Assembly (NCBI GenBank): GCA_028282705.1
Contig: JANQHI010000053.1
Location: 83,030-147,029, forward strand
Source: Prolixibacteraceae bacterium
Lineage (GTDB): Bacteria > Bacteroidota > Bacteroidia > Bacteroidales > Prolixibacteraceae
Direction: 5' to 3'
Length of the DNA: 64,000 nt
Part shown: positions 36,172 through 44,964 of the stretch, piece after piece
Numbering within the stretch: the first letter of the stretch is position 1
Layout of the letters: each line of letters begins with the position of its first letter
The notes under the pieces: model-generated
The model's database searches: none
Told to the model about the DNA's origin: nothing
The model's input: the letters and a program-made list of their open reading frames with translations, nothing else
Position numbers and translations under genes: made by a program

Positions 36172-36257
36172 TGTCATTTCGAGTAAAACGAGAACTCTTT
36201 AACATTGAATATCAGGATATTAGGGGAAGATATTTCTCCCTTCTAGTCGAAATGACA
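36172..36257. repeat. MITE-like inverted repeat element (TGTCATTTCGA ends)
   Basis: TGTCATTTCGA (36172-36182) and TCGAAATGACA (36247-36257) are perfect 11-bp terminal inverted repeats of an 86-bp element. It also contains GAGAA and TTTCTC near each end. Elements of this look are common between Bacteroidota genes. With the palindrome at 36118-36131 it fills the gap between the GH53 gene and kbl. Confidence 0.75.
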
Positions 36258-36269
36258 TTTTTACTAAAG

Positions 36270-37457
36270 TTATATAATCTCCAAATTTTTCCCTACTTTA
36301 ATAAAGGCTTCCACTGTTTTATCAATTTGCCCAAAAGTATGTGCTGCAGAAAGTTGCACCCTAATCCTGGCTTTTCCTTTTGGCACTACTGGGTAGCAAA
36401 AACCAATTACATACACCCCTTCCTTTAGCAATTCATCAGCAAATTTTATGGCCAGTGGCTCATCATAAACCATTACTGGAACAATGGCAGTATCCCCTTT
36501 TACCAGGTCAAATCCTGCTGCTTCCATTTTTGTACGGAAACGGTCAGCATTGGCCATGGTTTTGGCTGGCAGTTCATCAGAACCTGACAACAATTCAATT
36601 ACCTTCAGGGTTGCCCCAACAGTTGCAGGGGCCAGGGTATTTGAAAACAGATATGGGCGTGACCTTTGCCTCAGCATATCAATAATTTCTTTCCTTCCTG
36701 ATGTACATCCACCATTTCCTCCCCCCATGGCCTTGCCAAAGGTGGTTGTTATAATGTCTATTTCTCCCAACAAACCAAAGTGCTCAGCAGTACCCCTTCC
36801 TGTTTTGCCAATATAGCCAGTGGCATGGGAATCATCTACCATTACCAGGGCATCATATTTTTTTGCCAGTTCCACAATTTCAGGGAGCTTGGCAATGTCA
36901 CCATCCATTGAGAATACCCCATCAGTAACAATAATCCTGTAAGTAGTGCCTTGTGCATCTTTCAGGCATTGTTCCAGCTCTTCCATATTGGAGTGTTTGT
37001 ACCTAAACCTCTGGGCTTTACATAGCCTTACCCCATCAATAATAGAAGCATGGTTCAGCTCATCAGAAATAATGGCACTGTCAGGGCCTAAAAGTGGTTC
37101 AAACACACCACCATTGGCATCAAAGCAAGCACAATACAAAATGGTGTCTTCTGTGCCCAGGAACCCAGAAACTTTCTCTTCCAGTTCTTTATGGATTTGC
37201 TGTGTGCCACAAATAAAACGTACAGATGAAAGCCCAAAGCCCCAGTCGTCCATCACATCCTGGGCAGCTTTTACTACTTCAGGGTGGTTGGCCAAGCCCA
37301 GGTAATTGTTTGCACAAAAATTAAGTACTTCCTCTCCAGTTGAAACACTGATTTCAGAACTCTGTGAAGATGTAATTATCCTTTCACTTTTATATAATCC
37401 CTGTTCTTTTAACTCTTTAAGGGTATTTTGAAGGTCTTGCTTGATTTTTCCGTACAT
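36270..37457 (-). CDS. kbl: Glycine C-acetyltransferase (2-amino-3-ketobutyrate CoA ligase)
   Basis: This PLP enzyme of the alpha-oxoamine synthase family interconverts 2-amino-3-ketobutyrate + CoA and glycine + acetyl-CoA, in threonine breakdown. The 395-residue protein has LNFCANNYLGLANHPEV and GFGLSSVRFICGTQQIHKELE. SDELNHASIIDG, VDDSHATGYIGKTGRGTAEHFG and TTTFGKAMGGGNGG (PLP Lys242, near Lys244 of the E. coli enzyme) follow. The family also holds serine palmitoyltransferase and AONS, but the SSVRFICGTQ and CFDANGG motifs favour Kbl. No threonine dehydrogenase gene is adjacent. It is divergent from gltX. Confidence 0.93.
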   Translation of the reverse strand: MYGKIKQDLQNTLKELKEQGLYKSERIITSSQSSEISVSTGEEVLNFCANNYLGLANHPEVVKAAQDVMDDWGFGLSSVRFICGTQQIHKELEEKVSGFLGTEDTILYCACFDANGGVFEPLLGPDSAIISDELNHASIIDGVRLCKAQRFRYKHSNMEELEQCLKDAQGTTYRIIVTDGVFSMDGDIAKLPEIVELAKKYDALVMVDDSHATGYIGKTGRGTAEHFGLLGEIDIITTTFGKAMGGGNGGCTSGRKEIIDMLRQRSRPYLFSNTLAPATVGATLKVIELLSGSDELPAKTMANADRFRTKMEAAGFDLVKGDTAIVPVMVYDEPLAIKFADELLKEGVYVIGFCYPVVPKGKARIRVQLSAAHTFGQIDKTVEAFIKVGKNLEII

Positions 37458-37623
37458 AATTTAATGTATAATGATAATTTAAATCCTAACTACAAATTTA
37501 AAGAAATGAGAAGGATTAAAAAGTGATTTTAAGCAGCAAAAAACTGCATCTTTTGGATTATACCAATTTCCCAATCTTTCTTTTTGAAGGGGAAAACGAT
37601 GGTATGCCATAACTGAAATATTA

Positions 37624-37631
37624 TATCTTTG
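37624..37631 (+). promoter_or_regulatory. Probable -7 box of gltX
   Basis: TATCTTTG matches TAnnTTTG and lies 21 bp before the gltX ATG. No good TTG is found 19-21 bp upstream of it, so the promoter is only half supported. Confidence 0.4.
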
Positions 37632-37652
37632 CAGCAAACAAATTTTCGATAG

Positions 37653-39182
37653 ATGGACCATAAAAAAATAAGGGTACGTTTTGCCCCAAGCCCAACAGGG
37701 CCACTCCATATGGGGGGTGTAAGGACAGCATTGTTTAACTACCTGTTTGCCAAACAACAGGGAGGTGATTTTATATTAAGGATTGAAGACACAGACCAAA
37801 ACAGGTATGTTGAAGGGGCTGAAGCATACATTATTGAAAGTTTGAAGTGGTGTGGTTTGTTGCCTGATGAAGGGCCTGGGATTGGAGGGGCTTTTGGCCC
37901 ATACCGCCAAAGTGAAAGGAAAGGTTTGTATAAGCAATATGCCATGCAGCTGGTTGAAAATGGTTGGGCTTATTATGCTTTTGATACCCCTGAAGAAATT
38001 GAAAAACTCAGGAAAGAAGCTGAGGCCATAAAAGAAACATTTTCATATGGCATTGCCACCAGGGATAAACTAAACAACTCCCTTGCCCTGCCAAAAGAAG
38101 AAATTGGGAAACGCCTGGAAGCTGGGGAGGATTTTGTAATCAGGTTTAAAATGCCAGAAGATACTGATGTTTCAGAGGAAGACCTGATTAGGGGAAGTGT
38201 GACTTTCAATACTACAAAAAGTTTGGACGACAAAGTATTGTTTAAATCAGATGGGATGCCAACCTACCACCTTGCCAATGTGGTTGACGACCACCTGATG
38301 GGGATTACCCATGTGATAAGGGGTGAAGAATGGCTGCCTTCAATGCCATTGCATGTGCTGCTGTACAAAGCTTTGGGCTGGGAAGGTACCAAACCCAGGT
38401 TTGCCCATTTGCCTTTAATATTGAAGCCAGTGGGCAAAGGGAAGCTGAGCAAAAGGGATGGTGACAAACTGGGGTTTCCAGTTTTCCCATTGGAATGGAA
38501 AGACCCCAAAACTGGGGAAACCTCAAAAGGTTATAAGGAAGAAGGGTATTTCCCTGAAGCTTTTATCAACCTGTTGGCTTTGCTTGGATGGAACCCAGGC
38601 ACTGAACAAGAATTTTTCTCATTGGGGGAATTAACAAAAACATTTGAGCTGAACAGGGTGGTTAAATCAGGTTCACGTTTTGACCCTGAAAAAGCAAAAT
38701 GGTTCAACAAACATTATTTCCAACAAAAAACAGCTTCAGAACTGAGTGCCCTGCTAAAGGAAATTTTGGATGAAAAGGCTATCCCATCAAATGATAAAAC
38801 CATAAGCCTGGTAGTTGAAAATATAAAAGAACGCTGTGAATTTGCCCATGACCTTTGGGAACAAGGGCATTATTTTTTCCAGCAGCCAAGCACCTATGAT
38901 GAAAAAACAGTGAAAAAAAGGTGGAAAGAAGATACCCCAGAAAAACTTACATTAATCAATGAACTATTCTCAGAAGTTGAAGGTTGGGAAGCAGGAGCCA
39001 TAAAAGAGGCATTCTCTGCATTTATGGATGAAAAAGGATGGGGTTTTGGAGCAATAATGAACCCACTTAGGCTAAGCCTGGTAGGTGGCAACATGGGCCC
39101 TGATTTGTTCTTGATATGCGAAATCCTTGGAAAAGAAGAAACCATAAAAAGGGTTCAATTGGGGATAGAGAAAATAGGCTAA
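37653..39182 (+). CDS. gltX: Glutamyl-tRNA synthetase
   Basis: This class I synthetase charges tRNA-Glu with glutamate. The 509-residue protein has the HIGH-type motif PSPTGPLHMGG (His19), RIEDTDQNR, and the KMSKS-type loop GKLSKRDG (residues 264-268). TYHLANVVDDHLMGITHVIRGEEW lies in the active site, and a C-terminal anticodon-binding domain follows. The absence of a Cys-rich zinc motif after HIGH is normal for the non-zinc subgroup. It starts at ATG 37653 and converges with the permease array. Confidence 0.97.
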   Translation: MDHKKIRVRFAPSPTGPLHMGGVRTALFNYLFAKQQGGDFILRIEDTDQNRYVEGAEAYIIESLKWCGLLPDEGPGIGGAFGPYRQSERKGLYKQYAMQLVENGWAYYAFDTPEEIEKLRKEAEAIKETFSYGIATRDKLNNSLALPKEEIGKRLEAGEDFVIRFKMPEDTDVSEEDLIRGSVTFNTTKSLDDKVLFKSDGMPTYHLANVVDDHLMGITHVIRGEEWLPSMPLHVLLYKALGWEGTKPRFAHLPLILKPVGKGKLSKRDGDKLGFPVFPLEWKDPKTGETSKGYKEEGYFPEAFINLLALLGWNPGTEQEFFSLGELTKTFELNRVVKSGSRFDPEKAKWFNKHYFQQKTASELSALLKEILDEKAIPSNDKTISLVVENIKERCEFAHDLWEQGHYFFQQPSTYDEKTVKKRWKEDTPEKLTLINELFSEVEGWEAGAIKEAFSAFMDEKGWGFGAIMNPLRLSLVGGNMGPDLFLICEILGKEETIKRVQLGIEKIG

Positions 39183-39216
39183 CCCTTAATTTTATTTGGC
39201 TTCCTAATCCATCCAT

Positions 39217-39257
39217 TTTTAGGATAATTTGCAATTGGATTACAAATTATCCTAAAA
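39217..39257. repeat. 15-bp perfect inverted repeat between gltX and the permease array
   Basis: TTTTAGGATAATTTG (39217-39231) and CAAATTATCCTAAAA (39243-39257) pair around an 11-nt loop. It lies between convergent transcription units, so it may slow polymerase from both sides. It has no T-run on either strand after the stem. Confidence 0.7.
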
Positions 39258-39299
39258 TAGAAACCTAAGTTTATCATTTACAAGCCTTAACAAAAGTAT

Positions 39300-39344
39300 T
39301 TATTCATACCTCAAAGCTTCCATCCACGAGTTTTCGGGATTTCG
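39300..39344 (-). other. In-frame 14-codon tail after the TGA stop of the last permease
   Basis: After TGA at 39345-39347 the frame continues RNPENSWMEALRYE and ends in TAA at 39300-39302. It repeats the RNP…EALRYE ending of the gene itself. The next base after TGA is C, the context known as leakiest for readthrough. An almost identical tail is at 49777-49821. Confidence 0.6.
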
Positions 39345-41762
39345 TCACTCATACCTGAGTGCCTCAACAGGATTCCTCGTTGCTGCTTTTAATGACTGTA
39401 CTGAAACTGTCAGCAAAGCAATAACTACAACCCCTACCCCAGCTGCAAGGAAAATCCACCAACTGAGACCTGTTTTATAGGCAAAGTTCTCAAGCCATTT
39501 TGACATTAGGAAATAAGCTATAGGGCCTCCAATTAATAGGGCATAAACATTCCAAATGATAAAATCTTTTGAAACCAATGTAACAATACCTGTGATGCTT
39601 GCCCCATTCACTTTCCTTACCCCAATCTCTTTTGTGCGTTTCAGCAAAATATAGCCTGACAGCCCAATTATGCCCAGGCATACAATAAAAATTGCCAACC
39701 ATGTGAATACCATAAAAATCCTTCCAAACTTAACTTCACCCTGATACTGGTTATTAAAAAACTTGTCTAAAAAAAAGTACTCAAAAGAAGTATCCGGAAA
39801 AGCTTTCCTGTACAATTTCTCAATTTCACCCATGGATGCAAATACTGATTTGGCATCAACTTTTACAGAGTAATAGTTGATCCTGATCCATCCATGTTCA
39901 CGAGCCATAAAAAGCATGATTGGCCTGTATGTATCTTTTAATGAAATGTGGTGATAATCCTTTAATATGCCAATAACATGAAACCTTTTTCCTACCCCTT
40001 CCAGCAAAATTTCTTTGTTGATGGCTTTTTCATAATCAAACAAGCCAAACATCTTAGCAGCAGTTTCTGTAAGGATCAGCCCATCAACATCATTTACCCT
40101 CTGTTCTGAAAAATTCCTCCCTGCCAATATTTCCAGGCCATATAAAGGAATATAATCATAATCAACCCTGAGCATTTCACAAAGTTTGTTCTTATCACTC
40201 TCCTGGTCAACTCTCCTATTGCTGAGCAAATGTCCAACAGCTTTACCAGGCACTACACTTGAACCACAAACACCATTCACTCCTGCTACTTTTTCAATTT
40301 CCCTGTTCAGGGTTTCTATCTTCTCATAATAGTTGTTTGTATTGGTTGGAGCTTTAAAGACCATGGTTTTCTGAATATCTACACCCAGGTTTTGGTTTTT
40401 CATAAACAGGATTTGTTTCCTTACAGTTAATGTCCCTACAATTAAAATAATGGATGTTACAAACTGCACAATAACCAACCCTTCCCTTAGCCTTTTGTTT
40501 CCAACCCTAATGTTGGATTTATTCCTTAGCACATTAGAAGATTTCACTTTTGACAAAAGCAAAGCAGGAGCATAACCAGTTAAAATGATCCCCAGGAAAA
40601 GGGCAGCCAATGCACCCACCCACAATATTTTTGAACTCCATATATCTGAAAGGTCCTTGGCCAATAGCAGGTTCTCAACCACTGGCAACAAAACAATGAT
40701 CAACAAAAGTGAAACAGTTAAAGCAATGGTATTTACAAACACAGCTTCAGCAAGGAACTGCCTTACAATTTCTCTAAACTGGGCACCATTTATTTTGCGG
40801 ACACTGATTTCGCCCGACCTTTCTAAAGCATAAGTTGTTGAGATGTTTATGTAGTTGATCCAGGCTATTGCAATAATAATAATAGCTATAACAGACAACA
40901 GGTAAATTGACTTCCTGTTCCCTTTTGATTCCAGTTCATAGGCTTTTATCTGGTTCAGGTGGATATCTTCCAATGGGACTAAATCAACCACCCATTGCTT
41001 GTCACGCAAAGCCTCAGCAGTTTTATAACTTTCAGCCATTTCAGGGAATTTAGCTTCAATGGCCAGTTTTTCTTTTTCAGAATTGACTTTTACATAAGTA
41101 TAGGCTTCATGCATATACCATGTTGAAGATGCCCGTTTATTGCCATAAGGATAGGATAACAAAAAATTGGATTTGAAATGGGATGTTTCAGGAAAATCTT
41201 TAAAAACCCCTTTCACTGTATACTTTATTGTGTTATTGGGTGTTTTAATTTCCAGGACTTTCCCCATTGGCTCTTCATGGCTGAAATATTTTTTTGCAGC
41301 TGATTCAGAAATTGCCATTGTAAAGGGTTGGTTCAACACTGTTTTGGGGTCTCCTTCAACCAGTGGGAAAGAAAAGAAAGTAAAGAAATTGGAATCAACA
41401 GGAACTACAAACTCTTCCCTGAACACTTTGTTATTGTACTTTACATCTTTTTCATGCCTGTAAAGCATTATCCTACAAAAATCCTGTACTTCAGGCATTT
41501 CAATTTTCATGGCAGGACCATACCCAAAAGAGCTGGTTGCCAGCATATCATTCTTTGATTCTGAAGGTAAAAAACCACTTTCAACCCTATATATTTTTTC
41601 ATAATCAATATGGAACCTATCAAATGAAGCTTCATTCTCAATATAAAATGCCAGGATTAAAAATGCAGCTAACCCAATTGCCAACCCAACTATGTTCAGG
41701 GTTGAAACAAAAACTTGTCTTTTTAATGTCCTCAATGCCAGTTTAAGGTGATATAATAACAT
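39345..41762 (-). CDS. FtsX/MacB-type ABC transporter permease 1
   Basis: This 805-residue inner-membrane protein of the MacB-like (type VII) ABC family moves substrates or signals across the envelope by mechanical coupling rather than by a channel. The layout is a first membrane helix (residues ~19-41), a periplasmic MacB core and a three-helix FtsX domain with GEISVRKINGA. A second helix, second periplasmic part and second FtsX domain follow with TKEIGVRKVNGAS; it ends ATRNPVEALRYE. Its DNA is CpG-poor like the housekeeping genes (1 CpG in 39841-40140). It lies 59 bp after the ATPase gene and is last in the array, making it the best candidate for that ATPase's direct partner. Substrate unknown. 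Confidence 0.88.
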   Translation of the reverse strand: MLLYHLKLALRTLKRQVFVSTLNIVGLAIGLAAFLILAFYIENEASFDRFHIDYEKIYRVESGFLPSESKNDMLATSSFGYGPAMKIEMPEVQDFCRIMLYRHEKDVKYNNKVFREEFVVPVDSNFFTFFSFPLVEGDPKTVLNQPFTMAISESAAKKYFSHEEPMGKVLEIKTPNNTIKYTVKGVFKDFPETSHFKSNFLLSYPYGNKRASSTWYMHEAYTYVKVNSEKEKLAIEAKFPEMAESYKTAEALRDKQWVVDLVPLEDIHLNQIKAYELESKGNRKSIYLLSVIAIIIIAIAWINYINISTTYALERSGEISVRKINGAQFREIVRQFLAEAVFVNTIALTVSLLLIIVLLPVVENLLLAKDLSDIWSSKILWVGALAALFLGIILTGYAPALLLSKVKSSNVLRNKSNIRVGNKRLREGLVIVQFVTSIILIVGTLTVRKQILFMKNQNLGVDIQKTMVFKAPTNTNNYYEKIETLNREIEKVAGVNGVCGSSVVPGKAVGHLLSNRRVDQESDKNKLCEMLRVDYDYIPLYGLEILAGRNFSEQRVNDVDGLILTETAAKMFGLFDYEKAINKEILLEGVGKRFHVIGILKDYHHISLKDTYRPIMLFMAREHGWIRINYYSVKVDAKSVFASMGEIEKLYRKAFPDTSFEYFFLDKFFNNQYQGEVKFGRIFMVFTWLAIFIVCLGIIGLSGYILLKRTKEIGVRKVNGASITGIVTLVSKDFIIWNVYALLIGGPIAYFLMSKWLENFAYKTGLSWWIFLAAGVGVVVIALLTVSVQSLKAATRNPVEALRYE

Positions 41763-41821
41763 GATTATTGGTTCGTATTTTAGTTATTCGTAATTGTTTA
41801 AAAATTAGTTGGTATGCCTGG

Positions 41822-42502
41822 TTAATTTTGTACAGGTAAATCTTCCCTTATCAGGCCATCTTCCAGGCGGATGATCCTTTTCCCATATTGGGCAAATTTT
41901 TCATTGTGTGTCACCTGGATGATGGTCATACCTTCCTCATTTAACCCCTTCAGGACATCCATGATCATTTCGCCCTGAGAAGAGTGCAGGTTTCCTGTTG
42001 GCTCATCAGCAAGCAAAAGTTTTGGTTTTCCAACAATGGCACGTGCTACCCCCACTAACTGCTGCTGCCCCCCTGATAGTTGCTGGGGGAAAAGGTCTTT
42101 TTTTGCCACCATGTTGAAATGGTCAAGCAGGTTTGCCACCATAGGTTTTCGTTCCTTGCTTTTTACACCTTTATATATTAAGGGTGTTTCAATATTTTCG
42201 TAAACAGTCATTTCTTCAATTAGATGGTAAGCCTGGAAAATAAACCCCATAAAGTTCCTATGGTATTCAATTTTCCTTTTTTCTTTTAAGTTGAACACTG
42301 GTTCATCAAAGATAAATAACTCACCAGCTGAAGGCTGGTCAAGCAACCCAATAATATTTAGCATGGTTGATTTACCAGAGCCACTGGGCCCCATAACTGA
42401 TACAAACTCTCCCTGGTTGACCTCAAAATTTATTCCTTTCAAAACAAAAGTGCGTTGAAACTTTGAGTCATAATACTTGTCAATGTTTTTTAGATGGATC
42501 AT
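41822..42502 (-). CDS. ABC transporter ATPase (LolD/MacB type), only ATPase of the array
   Basis: This 226-residue cytoplasmic ATPase powers FtsX/MacB-type permeases. Walker A is GPSGSGKS (38-45), the Q-loop Gln90, signature LSGGQQQ (142-148), Walker B LLLADEP (162-168) and the H-loop THN. Right after the signature the sequence reads QQQLVGVARAI, where the family normally has Arg in place of Leu149; its effect is not known. It starts 16 bp after permease 2 and ends 59 bp before permease 1. As the only ATPase among nine permeases, it may serve several of them, or the others may use ATPases encoded elsewhere. CpG-poor. Confidence 0.94.
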   Translation of the reverse strand: MIHLKNIDKYYDSKFQRTFVLKGINFEVNQGEFVSVMGPSGSGKSTMLNIIGLLDQPSAGELFIFDEPVFNLKEKRKIEYHRNFMGFIFQAYHLIEEMTVYENIETPLIYKGVKSKERKPMVANLLDHFNMVAKKDLFPQQLSGGQQQLVGVARAIVGKPKLLLADEPTGNLHSSQGEMIMDVLKGLNEEGMTIIQVTHNEKFAQYGKRIIRLEDGLIREDLPVQN

Positions 42503-42518
42503 AATTTATTAATTTTTG

Positions 42519-44873
42519 CTATTCATATCTTAAAGCTTCAACAGGATTCCTTATAGCAGCCTTATAGCTTTGAAACGAAACCGTCAACAAAGCAATCCCC
42601 AAAGCCAATACACCAGCCAAAGCAAATATCCACCAGCTAAGTGTGGTTTTGTAGGCAAAGTTTTCGAGCCATTTGTTCATAGCATAATAGGCAATTGGAC
42701 AAGCAATTACAAATGCAATAACTACCCATTTTATAAAGTCTTTGTTGAGCATAGCCAGTATTTCATATACTTTTGCCCCATTGACTTTGCGGATGCCAAT
42801 TTCTTTGATTCGCTGACGGGTTGCAAACAACGACATTGCCAGAATTCCCATGCAACTAATTACAATTGCACAAATGGAAAACATTGTAAATGCCCTCCTG
42901 AATTTTATTTCTGACTGGTACATTGCTTCAACCGCCTGGTCGAAAAAAGTTACATTAACCGGAAAAGAGGGCGATAATTCAGCAGTGAGCCCTCTTATGT
43001 TTTCATAAGTAATTTTCAACGCTTTAAAATTTTCTGTTTTTAACCTGACGAGGGCAACAGATGATTGTATATCGTCATTACGTATTACCAATGGTGCAAT
43101 AGGTTCGTTTACCGACTTAAAATGAAAATCTTTTACAACCCCAACAATTTCGTAATCGGGCCGCCTGTATTGTGGCAATACGAATCCAATTGGTTCTGTA
43201 ATACCAAATTCTTTTAAAAATTGATGATTAACAACTACCTTATATTTATCTGTTTCCAGATGGTCATGGTAAAACCTCCCTTCAGTTAATTCCAACCCCA
43301 TAATATCGAAAAACCCAGCATCGGCACTAAATGTACGGAATACTGCTCTTATTTCTTCCCCGTTTATTTGAAAAGTTGAACTCCATCCCGAATTCATTTT
43401 CCCGGGGTAATACTGGGTGAAAACTACCTCTTCTACATTAGCTTTTGCAAGCAATGATTCTTTCAATACATCTTTTTTCCCAACCATTTGCTTGGTGAGT
43501 GGGACACCTATTATACTTTCCTGATTTATCCCAATATTATTGTTTCCATAGTCGACTTGTTTTTGAACCAGGATAGTAAATAATATCAGAACAATTGTTA
43601 CCACAAACTGTAAAGAAACCATTATTCCTTTGCCAAAAGATTTTTGGGTTTTCAAAGTAACTTTCTTTTTCAAATTTATAAGCGTTGCAGAATAAGCAAT
43701 ACGCAGTGCAGGAACAATACCACAAAGAATACTAAGCAAAGTGACCAAAGATATTGATATCAATAAAAATCCGGGCGACATGAAAAGTTCGGGACTAAAT
43801 ACGATTTCTGTTTTCCGGGCTAAATAAGTACTCGATAAAAAAACAAAGCAATATCCTAAAAACAAGGCAAATGTAAATAACAAAAACGTTTCCAATAACA
43901 TTTGAACTATTATGGTAGGCCGCCATGCCCCAATTACTTTCATAACACCAGTTTGCTTTATTTTATCGTGCCAATGCGATGCCGTGATATTGATAAAGTT
44001 AACCAGTGCAACTATAAGCACAAGCATTGCAACAAGAGCAAGGTAAATCACATTCTGTTTGTTCCCAAACTTTAAATAACTTATGTGTTGGTCTCTGTTC
44101 GCAAAATATATTTTGGATAACTCTACAAGCTTAAGCTGTGATAACCTTTCTCTATTTGATTCGGGAAACAGTTTAACAATATTCTTTGCTATTTCTGTTT
44201 TATTTACATGATTATTTAATTGCAAAAATGTTTGATAGTTGTTGTAATTCCAATGGGTAAAGTCGGAAGGATTGGGCTGTACCTTTTTTACAGTTTCGAT
44301 ATTTGTAATAGAATTGAATGAAAAGATAGAGTTTAAAGCCTGGTCCTTAAAAACTGCGGATACGGTAAGTAAATGTTTATCATCCAATTTTACCGTTTTT
44401 CCTAATGCCGGTTTTTCCCCAAATAAACGCCTGGCCAGTTTCTCGGAAATCACAAGCGACATGGGTTCTGATAATGCAGTTTTTAAGTCGCCTTCTAATG
44501 CCTTATAATCAAACACCTCAAAAAAATCGCTGTCCGCAAATATCAAGTCCGATTCTAATGGATTATTCTGGCCGAACTGATATACAGGAGCTTTCCATTT
44601 ATCCCTTACCCTAATTAATTTCTCAACGCCTTCAAGACTGTTGTCAATAACAGGTTTCAGGATTGCAGGAGTATATAGCCAACCTTTTCCGGGTTGAATG
44701 ATAAAAATGTTTTCATGGTTTTGATGGAATTTATCGGTAGAAAACTCGCTAAACGAATAAGCCGAAAGTATTAAGACCAACGCCAAACTTACCGATAAGC
44801 CTAACAAATTAATGGTTGTTGTCATTGGTTTTCGTACCAAGCTTCTGATTATTAATTTGAATGTATTTCTCAT
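42519..44873 (-). CDS. FtsX/MacB-type ABC transporter permease 2
   Basis: This 784-residue inner-membrane protein has the same eight-helix tandem FtsX layout as its paralogues: first helix at about residues 17-41 and two MacB-like periplasmic domains. The first FtsX loop is degenerate (KIKQTGVMKVIGAWRP); the second is canonical (IKEIGIRKVNGAK). It ends AIRNPVEALRYE with a TAG stop. The body is richer in CpG than the window's core (6 in 43321-43620), suggesting a different origin from permease 1. It starts 91 bp after permease 3; that gap holds a relic tail. It precedes the ATPase by 16 bp, so the two are cotranscribed. Confidence 0.87.
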   Translation of the reverse strand: MRNTFKLIIRSLVRKPMTTTINLLGLSVSLALVLILSAYSFSEFSTDKFHQNHENIFIIQPGKGWLYTPAILKPVIDNSLEGVEKLIRVRDKWKAPVYQFGQNNPLESDLIFADSDFFEVFDYKALEGDLKTALSEPMSLVISEKLARRLFGEKPALGKTVKLDDKHLLTVSAVFKDQALNSIFSFNSITNIETVKKVQPNPSDFTHWNYNNYQTFLQLNNHVNKTEIAKNIVKLFPESNRERLSQLKLVELSKIYFANRDQHISYLKFGNKQNVIYLALVAMLVLIVALVNFINITASHWHDKIKQTGVMKVIGAWRPTIIVQMLLETFLLFTFALFLGYCFVFLSSTYLARKTEIVFSPELFMSPGFLLISISLVTLLSILCGIVPALRIAYSATLINLKKKVTLKTQKSFGKGIMVSLQFVVTIVLILFTILVQKQVDYGNNNIGINQESIIGVPLTKQMVGKKDVLKESLLAKANVEEVVFTQYYPGKMNSGWSSTFQINGEEIRAVFRTFSADAGFFDIMGLELTEGRFYHDHLETDKYKVVVNHQFLKEFGITEPIGFVLPQYRRPDYEIVGVVKDFHFKSVNEPIAPLVIRNDDIQSSVALVRLKTENFKALKITYENIRGLTAELSPSFPVNVTFFDQAVEAMYQSEIKFRRAFTMFSICAIVISCMGILAMSLFATRQRIKEIGIRKVNGAKVYEILAMLNKDFIKWVVIAFVIACPIAYYAMNKWLENFAYKTTLSWWIFALAGVLALGIALLTVSFQSYKAAIRNPVEALRYE

Positions 44874-44886
44874 TTTCTTTTACCTT

Positions 44887-44964
44887 TTATTCGTATCGAA
44901 GAGCCTCTTCTAGATTCTTCATTGCCACCCTTTCCTGAGTACTCGGAACCAAGTAACCGTTAAC
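44887..44964 (-). other. In-frame relic of a permease C-terminus after permease 3
   Basis: After the TAG stop of permease 3 (44965-44967) the frame stays open for 25 codons. It ends QERVAMKNLEEALRYE and TAA, resembling the SWKAATRNPVEALRYE end of the family. It looks like the worn 3' end of an earlier version of the gene or of a lost paralogue. Confidence 0.55.

Noticed and set aside
39217..39257. Rho-independent terminator of gltX or of the permease array
   Set aside because: The stem is long but AT-rich, and no T-run follows on either strand, so it is listed as an inverted repeat only.
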